Shown here: positions 55,766 to 64,000 of the stretch, piece by piece | Numbering within the stretch: the stretch's first letter is position 1 | Layout of the letters: each line of letters starts with the position of its first letter | Assembly: GCF_000226115.1 (NCBI RefSeq) | Contig: NC_016457.1 | Coordinates: 9,858,001 to 9,922,000, forward strand | DNA from: Thermothielavioides terrestris NRRL 8126 | Taxonomy: Eukaryota > Ascomycota > Sordariomycetes > Sordariales > Chaetomiaceae | Direction of reading: 5' to 3' | Length of the DNA stretch: 64,000 nt | Position numbers and translations under genes: made by a program | The notes under the pieces: model-generated | What the model was told of the DNA's origin: nothing | The model's input: the letters and a program-made list of their open reading frames with translations, nothing else | The model's database searches: none

Positions 55766-56710
55766 CGTCGGTACTGTGGGATACTGCGCCGTGTGGTATG
55801 AATCAGATCTCGTTCGTATCGCAATGTTGGGAACGGCGATTGGGAGGTCGGTAGATCGTCTCTCGTCGTGAGCGTTGATAGTGGGTTGTGGGATGAGAAG
55901 AAGACAAAGCTTGGTTTGCGTGGAAGTTTCCTGCAATTTGATGGCCGAAGAGGCAAATTCCGGAGGATGGGTCCTTGGCGCACTTAACGTCATCAGGAAA
56001 AGCGGGGCAATTTCCGAGTCGATCTCCGCGCCGCGGAGGATCCAGCTGCGGAGCTACAGAAAGAATCTGATAACTTAGTGTTGGAAACCCGAATCGCCGA
56101 GCCAATTGACGGTCACAGACTGCGGGTCAACTGTGTCACAGTGCACCCCAACTCGAGACGTACAGTGTAGATCAGGTACTCAGATATCTGCCACAGTAGC
56201 GAAGCTGTACCTCAACAACGAGCCTTGTTAGCAGATGGTAACGGGACTTACTTATTTGTCGGAGCAGGGTCTTGAAACCGATATCGCTTCGACTCTCCCT
56301 TGGGTCAGGTGGCAGACGGTTCGACTCTCCCTTGGGTCAGGTGGCAGAGTTCGGGTGTGAGCACGAGGTTGCGCAAGTGGATCTTCAGGGTTCAGGTAGC
56401 TAAGTTAGGTAACCACACTGATGCTCCATGTTAGGTATACTAGGTACGTAGAGACATCCGGGTGCAAGCTGCTGCCCAGCTTGAGCTTCCAGGTTGCGCG
56501 TCACCGCGGGGCAAACCAGCCCCGCGTCTCAGCAGCTTGCAGGCAGCTGCCAGGCAGGGACCATGGATCCACCAACCCGAGCTTACGGCTCACCGCAGCA
56601 TGCCGCCCACCATCCCTTGCCTTACATCAACCTGCAGCTCGAATTTGGCGACATTGCAACACTCTTGCTAAGTCGCTCTGCCAAAGAGACACCTACACCT
56701 GGCGCTCAAC
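55766..56710. promoter_or_regulatory. Divergent ISU1/UBP14 promoter region
   Basis: About 945 bp between two essential-type genes transcribed away from each other, so it must contain both promoters and leaders. No coding region supported. A 32-bp direct repeat lies at 56288-56348. Confidence 0.5.
56288..56348. repeat. Two direct copies of a 32-bp repeat
   Basis: The unit beginning TTCGACTCTCCCTTGGGTCA occurs at 56288 and again at 56320, with about 29 identical bases. It is located in the ISU1/UBP14 divergent intergenic region. Confidence 0.85.
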
Positions 56711-59240
56711 ATGGCGTGCCCCCATATTGGAGCAGCTAGTACGATTCTATCCCCAAGCTTCGTCTGGCCGAGAGTCCGAGAATCTGGACACAACTGACAT
56801 CGTTCCCAGATCTCTCGAAGCCGACTCCTGCCGATTCGGTTTATCGCGAAGACTGCACTCAGTGCTTTGACTCCATTGTGCGTGTCACATCCATGCAGCT
56901 TCTTTCCCCCGCCTTCTGACGAGAGTAGGACGACCCAGATGGCCTGGATGTCTGCCTTAAGTGCTTCAACGGCGGCTGCGCCGGCAACCGCAACCATGCC
57001 AGGCTGCACAGCAACACTCGGAAGCACCCCCTCGTTCTCAATATCCGCCGTGCCCGAAAACGCGTCGTCCGAGACGAGCCTCCCCTGAAAATGTCGAAGC
57101 TTGCCATTGCCGCCGAGACCGAGGCCGACAAGTATGACACGACGCTGGCTGTCAAGTGCCTCGAGTGCGGGATCGACGACATTGACAAGACCGACCCAGC
57201 GATTGCGCCAGTTGTGGATGCCGTTATGAAGGCACACACGTTTTCGCGGAAAGAGGAGGTCAAGGCGTGGGAGCAGGAGTTGACCAGCTGCGAGCACATT
57301 CTCACGTTGCAGCAGGGGCCGCCCCGGAAGATCGAGTCACAGAACTTGGGGCACTGCTCCAAGTGCGATCTGAAGGAAAACCTCTGGCTTTGCCTGGAGT
57401 GCGGCAACCTCGGCTGCGGAAGGGCGCAGTTTGGTGGTGTGGGCGGGAATTCGCATGCTCTGGCGCACTCAACAGAGTCCAACCACGGCGTGGCTGTGAA
57501 ACTCGGCTCGATTACGCCCGAGGGCAACGCGGATGTGTACTGCTACAAATGCGACGAGGAACGGATCGACGAGGACCTCGGTTCTCACCTGGCCAATTGG
57601 GGCATCATCCTATCAGAGCGGCAGAAGACGGAAAAGAGCTTGACCGAGATGCAGATCGAGCAAAACTTGCGCTGGGAGTTTTCGATGACGACTGAAGACG
57701 GCAAGGAGCTGACCCCGCTCTTCGGCCCTGGCCTGACGGGTCTCAAGAACCTCGGAAACAGCTGCTATCTGGCCAGCATTCTGCAGTGCCTCTACGACAT
57801 GCCGTCCTTCCAGCAACGGTACGGTGGCCTTCTGTCGACTTCTGACGCGTCAGACCCTGCGCAAGACCTGGAGACCCAACTTCGGAAGATTGGGGATGGT
57901 TTACTTTCTGGACGCTACTCTAAGCCCGACTCGGATGTCATTACCTCGGAGCTTTCGCCAGAGATTCCACATCAGAAGGGGCTTCAGCCATCGATGCTCA
58001 AGCACTTGATGGGACGCGGTCACCCGGAGTTCTCAACCATGCGCCAACAAGACGCCTTTGAGCTCCTCCAGCATCTCATCAAGCTCATCACGCGATCGAA
58101 GCACCCCGCAGAGCTCGGCGATCCCACCCAGGCGATGCGCTTTGTCATGGAGCAGCGCCTGCAGTGCCTGGGATGCAACAAGGTCCGCTACAGCAGCACC
58201 GAGCAGGACAGCATATTCATCGACGTCCCGCTCGAAAAGCTCCCGGCCGAGGAGGGCCAGAAGCCCGAGTACAAGCCGGTCCATTTCAAGCAGTGCTTGG
58301 ACAACCTGACGGCGCCGGAGACCGTCGAGCTGACTTGCGCGTCGTGCGGCAGCAAGCAAGGGTTCCTGAAGCGCACGCTCTTCAAGACGTTCCCCGATGT
58401 CCTCGTCGTCAACGCCCGCAAAATGACGCTCGAGAACTGGGTCCCCATCAAGGTCGACGTTCCCGTCCTGATCGGCGACGAACCATTCGCGCTGGACTCG
58501 TACCTCTCCAAGGGCCTACAGCCCGATGAGGAGCTCTTGCCAGAGGAGGCCGCCGCCGCGAGCAACGTACCCGCCTTTGTGCCTAACCAGGAAGCCCTCG
58601 TGATGCTCCAAGAGATGGGCTTCCCGCAGGTCCGGTGCGAGAAGGCGCTGCACGCGACCGGCAACAGCGATGCGAACGCGGCTATGGAGTGGCTGTTTGC
58701 CCACATGGACGATCCGGACATCGATGCGCCTCTCAACCTCGGCGGCGGCGCGGCCGAAAAGCCGGCCGCCGCGGTCGACCCCGAGAAGCTCGCGCAGCTG
58801 GAGGCGATGGGCCTCGGCGGGCCGAGGGCGGTCAAGGCTCTCAAGGAGACGGGCGGGGACGTCGACAGGGCGGTCGAGTGGCTGTTTAGCCACCCCGATG
58901 ACCAGGGTGACTTTGGGGAGGAGGATGCGACAAGCAGCGGGCAAAGCGAGGGGGTGGGCAAAAAAGGAGAGGCGGGAAGCAGCGCGCTGCCGGCGAACTT
59001 CCAGCTGCAATCCATCGTCTGCCACAAGGGCACCAGCATCCATGCGGGGTAAGTGTCTGTATGGCTTGTGGTGGGTGACGAAGGCTAATCATTCTTGACA
59101 GACACTACGTCGCGTTCATCCGCAAGAAGCTCGGCGAGGAAGTTTCCTGGGTCCTGTTCAACGACGAGAAGGTTGTCAAGGCTGGGAATGCGGACGAAAT
59201 GAAGCAGTTCGCCTACATCTACTTCTTCAAGCGGGTTTAG
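56711..59240 (+). CDS. UBP14: Ubiquitin C-terminal hydrolase, UBP14/USP5-type
   Basis: Disassembles free polyubiquitin chains so ubiquitin can be reused. Exons: 56711-56738, 56810-56877, 56929-59048, 59102-59240, giving 784 aa, the usual length. Short first exons supply MACPHIGAA and [20 protein letters not shown], joined to [20 protein letters not shown], the N-terminal variant zinc finger of this family. A ZnF-UBP domain follows ([20 protein letters not shown]...[10 protein letters not shown]) that binds the free ubiquitin tail. The catalytic Cys box is [18 protein letters not shown] with Cys at about residue 311. Two UBA domains are inserted ([20 protein letters not shown] and [20 protein letters not shown]), each with the MG(F/L) loop. 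The His box GTSIHAGHYVAFIR is formed across the last intron, which confirms that junction. All key residues are intact. Confidence 0.97.
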
Positions 59241-59574
59241 CTCACGGGAGGCGGGTTTCGGGTTATGACAAAGCACAAGCATAACAAGACAACGGGCGAG
59301 CGGTCGGCCACGGTACTTCCGTAGAGAAAAAGATGTGGCGTAGAATATACTTCCGACCAGTGTGAGCTGAAACAAGAATGCATTCCCGAATCGCGCTCGA
59401 CCCTTTGCTTTCCTTCCCAGGTATCTATACCGTATTGTCCCGTCCAGCAAACTCCCCAAAACTCCGAACAACCACAAAACAAAGCCCGCACATAAGCGTC
59501 ATATTATTACACTCTGACCTACCCCCGCACTGTACGCAGGTGTGTCGCGCCGCGCCGCGCCGTCAATCGTCCCG
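59241..59574. other. UBP14/MAD2 convergent 3' region
   Basis: 334 bp between the converging stops of UBP14 and MAD2. It holds both 3' ends; no gene. Confidence 0.6.
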
Positions 59575-60580
59575 TCAGTCCGCCAGCCGGTAGCTCACGA
59601 GGGTATCCACGCGGTGGCAGTGGGTGCTGAAGCCGCGCAGCTGGACGCGCTCGCCGTTGGCGATCTCCTTGGCGTCGCTGTCGCCCCACTCGACGGGGAC
59701 CTCGACCGTCTCCGCGTCGTCGACGTACACGAGCACGTTGAAGGTGCAGCCGCCGTGGCCGCCGGGCAGCTGCGGCAGGAAGGTCACCGACGCCGTGATC
59801 TGCCGGAAGATGGCCGCGATCTCGGCCTGGATCTCCGCCTCGGTCTTGTCTGCTGCTGGCGCTGGTGGGGCGGCGGCGGCGCGGCTGTTTTCGCTGTCTG
59901 CGTGGGAGGGGGCGTTTTCTTGGTCTGCGCCGCCGCTGGTGGTGGAGGGTTTGGATTTGGAGGAGGATTTGGACTTGGGTTTGGCGAGGATTTGGACCTG
60001 GAAGCCGCGGCCATCGGTTAGTTAGAAAGAAAGGCGAGGAGGGGATAAGGTGGGTGGTCCCGGAGAAAGGGAGGGAAGGAGGGAAGACGCACGTCAAACT
60101 GCCAGCGCTCGACGTGCTCGCCCGTGTCCTTGTCGGTGATGACGATGACGAGCTTCGAGACCTTGCCGCCCACCATCCACTTGTCGAGCTGCGTCATGAT
60201 CTTCTTGATGTAGGCGCGCACCTGGTCGTCGGACGAGACCAGCATGTTGAGGCCATACTTCTTGACGGCCGTGAAGTCCTCGGCGGGGTAGACGCCGCGT
60301 TGGAAGCTGTGGGTGCCAGTGTCAGTGTCAATGGAGTGCCGGGAGTGCGCGAGAGCAAAGCAAGGAAGCGGTGGCGTCGCGTACAGAATCGTGTGGATCG
60401 AATACTGGAACTGTCGGTGCGGAAGGGACAGCGGTTAGCGAACATGTTGCGGAGCGCTTTGGACCGTGACGGAATTGAACGGCAGCAGCAACTCACAAAC
60501 TCGGCGACAAGCTTGGCGCTGCCCTTGAGCGACAGCTTGTGCACCTTGGATTTGTCTTTTTCTGGCGCCACGGATGTCAT
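59575..60580 (-). CDS. MAD2: Spindle checkpoint protein MAD2 (HORMA)
   Basis: Sensor of unattached kinetochores; in its closed form it binds Mad1 or Cdc20 and blocks the anaphase-promoting complex. Exons: 60580-60497, 60410-60385, 60306-60093, 59997-59575, giving 248 aa, including a 26-nt micro-exon (FQYSIHTIL); phases agree. The HORMA domain reads LSLKGSAKLVAEFFQYSIHT, ILFQRGVYPAEDF, KYGLNMLVSSDDQVRAYIKK and QLDKWMVGGKVSKLVIVITD. The final safety-belt part is FSTHCHRVDTLVSYRLAD. Between them, residues of about 110-165 form a low-complexity Lys/Ser then Ala/Pro linker (KPKSKSSSKSKPS, AAAAPPAPAAD) that is absent from the compact yeast and animal proteins and explains the extra 40 residues. I chose the ATG at 60580; an in-frame ATG at 60667 would add 29 residues. 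Convergent with UBP14. Confidence 0.95.
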
Positions 60581-62072
60581 TTTGGTCGATGTTCCAGCCT
60601 GCGCAGGGGATTCCGTTTCGCGGGCCTGCTTGAATGGGTCAGGCAGACGGTGCTGTGGAATGTTCAAACCCCCCCACTATTGTTTACTTTCGCAGAGCGC
60701 CAGCCGCCGCCTGGACAACGCTGGCTGGTGTGTGTCCGCCTGGCAGCCAGCTGCGACGAAGTGGCATCATTGGCAGCTTAGGTCATCATGCGGGCTTGGC
60801 GTTAGGCGATAGGGGAAGGCAAGGCGCTAGGCGATAAGGAAGGCGAGGCGCTAGGCGATACAGTAGGCGATACAGTAGGCGATACGGTAGGCGATACGGC
60901 TTTGCAGGCCGCGAGGGCGGCGAGGTTGGCGATAGCTTCGTTCGCTTACGGCATTGCTTCGTAACTTACATTTACGTATTCCTTTGGCGACGCAGAAGCA
61001 AGGGAGGGAAGTAACACTCTGCTGCAGAAGTTTGCGGGAGCGCAGAGTCGCGCTAGTGGGGTTCGGCATTTGTGTTTGCCCGATTTTGGAAATAAGTACG
61101 CATCAAGGAAAAATGGGGGTGGATTTGTTGTTGCGCCCATTGTTGAAGCCCGAGCCTCTGGTCGGGGAGGCCCACACTTAGCACAGCTTCTTGTCTAACT
61201 GCCAGGCTGGTGAGAAATCCCAGATTGCCAAGCGGGTTCGTAGTTCAAAAAAGTTCGGACGGACAGCTCGCAGCGTTGATGAGCAAGCCAAGTTCCGGGA
61301 ACATGTGGCGGCGTACTGAACGGGCATGATTGTGTGAAGAATGCACATCGACGAAGGGCAAGAAGAGCTAAGAGGAAGCGGGTCTGTTCGTCGCATCGTT
61401 AGTCTAACAGGGATATGTGGAGTACATGTGGTTATTATGTGTGTACCTGTGACGACGACCATTGCGATGGCATGCTTGTCACCCCTGGCAAGCCGAAGCG
61501 TGCGATTTAGCAATACGCCGTCAGTCCTACACGCCAATAGCTCTGCCAGTTGCCTCTCTACTTGGGCCGCATCATCTTCAGAGTAACCAACAGCAAGTGC
61601 CTAGCTCCGTGCTGTACCGCTGCTAGCGGTAGCCTCCCGAGAGTGGTCGATGGTCTTGCCGACGTACAAGGACAAGGGATGACTAGAGTACTGCAGATTA
61701 ATAAACGAGCCGTTGTGGGACGAGCAACAACTGCCCGCCGATGACTTGGCCCTCAGTTGTTCGAGGACGGCAACTGCCATGTCCGTCCGGACGCCGGCGG
61801 AGATGATCAGTAATGTGCTGTCTTCACCAACCCGAAATTTGTCAGCTTCTGCGACAGCACGCACGAACTCGAACGAGAGAAGACACTGGAATACTTTGAC
61901 ATGTAAATACAGACGTCGGCAAGGAAGGTATAAAGTGATTCCACCCTCCTCCGCCGGTCCGTCCCTGAGTCTCCGTGTTCGAATCTACATCAGTCTAGTG
62001 ATAGTCACAACCACCGCTTCTCCTTTCGGCATTCTTGAGCCCATTAGCACCAGTCCACATCCGCATCCAAGT
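60581..62072. other. Intergenic, no gene seen
   Basis: About 1.5 kb between MAD2 and the SDR gene starts, transcribed away from each other. It contains a short tandem repeat (60800-60900). Open frames at 61178-61864 are short and domain-free; the 3' part should be the SDR promoter. Confidence 0.5.
60800..60900. repeat. 12-bp tandem repeats, TAGGCGATACRG
   Basis: Four perfect or near-perfect 12-bp copies (TAGGCGATACAG or TAGGCGATACGG) at 60852-60899, preceded by looser GCGCTAGGCGATA copies from 60800. It lies about 220-320 bp upstream of the MAD2 ATG. Confidence 0.85.
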
Positions 62073-63268
62073 ATGGCAAGCAAAGGAACTGTCCTTGTCA
62101 CCGGCGCCAACGGCTACATCGCCGCGCGCACCGTGGAAGCGTTCCTCAAGGCCGGCTACTCTGTCCGGGGCACCGTGAGGTCGCTGGCCTCCGCCACCGA
62201 GGTCAAAGAAGCTCTTCCCGAGTATGCAGACAAGCTCTCGTTTGTTGAGGTGCCCGATATCACCGTTCCTGGCGCCTTCGACGACGCCGCCAAAGGTGCC
62301 ATCACCAAATATGTCTCCCGATTGTCCGTCGTGTGCAGCACTAACATCTAACAACGGCAGGCGTCGACGCCGTCGCCCATCTCGCGTCGCCCGTCTCCTT
62401 CGACTTCACCGACCCCGAACCGGTGATCCGCAGCGCCGTCGACGGTACCCTCCGCGTGCTCGAGTCAGCGCTGAAGGAGCCACGGATCAAGAACTTCGTC
62501 TTCATGTCGTCTGTCGTCGCTATGGTTCAGCAGCCCCTTGAAGGCCACACCCACACCGAAGCCGACTGGAACACGTGGGCGGAGGACGTAGTGGCCGAGC
62601 AGGGCAAGAACACGCCGGGCCGCATCATCTACATTGCGAGCAAAGCCGCAGCCGAGAAGGTGCTGTGGAAGTTCCGGGATGAGCACAAGCCGCACTTCAC
62701 GGTGACCTCCATCAACCCCAGGTGAGCTAGCCACTACTTTTATTATTTTTTTTCTTTCAAAAAGCATTCTCTTTGCCAAAGTTATGCGCATGTTGGCCGC
62801 GGCTAACCCGGAATTAGCTTCGTCGCCGGCCCGCCGCTCGCAACGCCCTCCTCGGCCGACAAGATCAGCATGTCGAACCAGCAGATCCCGGACGTGTACA
62901 ACGGCAAGCCGCTCGACCAGGCCGGCGTGTCCGCGGGGGTGGACGCATACGTCGACGTTCGCGACGTCGCGCGGCTCGTCGTGTTCGGCGTCGAGCACGC
63001 CAACAAGGCCGACGGCGAGCGCTTCCTGACCGCCGCGTACTTCTCCCCGGGCCAGGCCGTGGCCGATATCCTCCGGGACGCCTTTCCCGAGCGGGCCGGC
63101 ATCATACAGAAGGGGAATCCGGGGCAGGGGTACGAACCTGACTATCGGTTTCCGAAGCAGCTGGTGTTTGACGGCACCAAGGCGGTCCGGTTCACTGGGC
63201 AGGATTACATCCCGTGGCGTCAGACTGTGCTGGATACCGTGGAGAAGCTGAAGCCGGTGCTTGTGTGA
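62073..63268 (+). CDS. Extended SDR reductase (dihydroflavonol reductase-like)
   Basis: An NAD(P)-dependent oxidoreductase of the aldehyde/ketone reductase group related to plant dihydroflavonol 4-reductase and yeast Gre2. Exons: 62073-62295, 62361-62721, 62818-63268, giving 344 aa; introns of 65 and 96 bp have CTAAC branch sites and matching phases. The Rossmann motif is VLVTGANGYIAARTVEAFL (GxxGxxA). Substrate-side landmarks are AVAHLASPVSFDFTDPEPVI and FVFMSSVVAMVQQP. The catalytic YxxxK is in IIYIASKAAAEKVLW. Splicing restores INPSFVAGPPL, family-typical. C-terminal strands end in TVEKLKPVLV. The natural substrate cannot be told from sequence. It sits beside the P450 at the window edge, so a joint metabolic role is possible but unproven. 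Confidence 0.93.
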
Positions 63269-63867
63269 TTTGCTCACACTGGCCGAGCGGTCCTGATAGT
63301 TGGCAATCCCAATAGTCTAATTCCTACAATAGAAACCAATAGACAGCATCTTGGCCTCCTCTGCTTGAGTTTAAGGGGACACAGACAGCCAGAATACCTA
63401 GACACCATTCACATGAGTATAACCGGGGATCGACGAGAAGACAGCCCTGACGGTGGTCCCCTGACGATTGGTCCCTCAACGGCCACCCAACGGTCATCCA
63501 ACGGTCGCCCCACGGCCAGCCATATATAGGTATTCAGCAGCCCCGGTGGTTCACCTGGAGTGCTGCTTATGCATGCCAACAAGAAGCTGTCAAGGAGGGG
63601 CAACCAGAGGCCAATCAAATTTCCGCACCACATATCCGCGATTATGGCCCCCCAAAGGCCCTGGGCGGAGACAGAATACCCCTCCCTTCGCTTCACTTTG
63701 TAATCCTCTCATCTATGGGGCCCATAGGCCGATCCTCCTCTTGAGTTGACCGCAGGTTTTGCGTTCTCGCCATAGCCGCGGCTGCTTTTGCTACTGCTGC
63801 TTCTCCTTTCAAATCGTCTGGAACTGCGAGTCTAAGATTGACCACATAGGTCACACAGAGTCGCAGA
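63269..63867. other. Intergenic between SDR and P450 genes
   Basis: About 600 bp. Around 63,450-63,525 several ACGGYCA/CAACGGTC-like words recur (GACGGTGG, CAACGGCC, CAACGGTC, CACGGCCA), perhaps a weak short repeat. No supported gene. It should include the P450 promoter. Confidence 0.5.
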
Positions 63868-64000
63868 ATGGCTACCGTCTTGTCCTCCGTCGAGGGCACG
63901 TTGCTAGTCGGCGTGCTTATCGTCGGGCTATATGCGGCGTACCGAGCCGCGCTGCCCAAGCCCCTCGCCAACATCCCATACAACCGCGATGCTGCCCGCA
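63868..64000 (+). CDS. Cytochrome P450, N-terminal part, cut by window edge
   Basis: The window ends 44 codons into this gene. The ATG at 63868 opens a hydrophobic membrane anchor (LLVGVLIVGLYAAYRAAL) followed by the hinge PKPLANIPYNRDAA. A leading anchor followed by a Pro-rich LPKPLxxIPYN hinge is the typical start of fungal microsomal P450s. The heme region is outside the window, so the call rests on the N-terminus only. It is transcribed in the same direction as the SDR gene upstream. Confidence 0.72.
   Translation, partial: MATVLSSVEGTLLVGVLIVGLYAAYRAALPKPLANIPYNRDAAR

Overview
The window looks like a piece of a filamentous ascomycete chromosome, most likely a Sordariomycete. Genes are GC-rich with many short GT-AG introns (about 50-240 bp), most with a CTRAY branch site just before the acceptor. 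Two long AT-rich blocks carry the mark of repeat-induced point mutation (RIP): TpA is strongly enriched, CpA and TpG are scarce, and coding frames are broken mainly by TAG where CAG or TGG is expected. The species is not identified.

Layout: 1-5.6 kb holds a tRNA-Ser(AGA) and a secreted GH16 glucanase. 5.6-11.7 kb is a RIP-mutated block with a minus-strand MULE-type transposase fossil, a Pro/Thr/Gln coding repeat and 27-bp tandem repeats. 11.7-12.7 kb is a GC-normal island. 12.7-19.6 kb is a second RIP block holding a minus-strand Helitron Rep/helicase fossil and, on the plus strand, a DUF3716-like passenger ORF. 19.7-29.4 kb holds a predicted membrane protein, a proteinase K-like subtilase, a decayed membrane-protein gene and a sensor-like single-pass protein. 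32-42.2 kb is accessory in character: an unknown 390-aa protein, a UstYa-family (DUF3328) protein, a GH2 relic, an amidase, a CYP and a GNAT; this may be a small secondary-metabolism locus. 42.7-60.6 kb is mostly core: vacuolar amino-acid transporter, argininosuccinate lyase, S33 peptidase, a small membrane protein, a 2OG-Fe(II) oxygenase-like protein, ISU1, UBP14 and MAD2. 62-64 kb has an extended SDR reductase and the start of a second P450.

Exon models were built by hand from splice signals and reading-frame continuity. Total lengths divide by three and motifs join across introns in every multi-exon model, but no transcript or homology search was possible. Family names come from motif recognition.

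No clearly novel system was proven. The best leads are the Helitron with its passenger ORF and candidate terminus, the UstYa/P450/amidase neighbourhood without a visible precursor peptide, and a stop-free poly(T) intron, divisible by three, in the argininosuccinate lyase gene.
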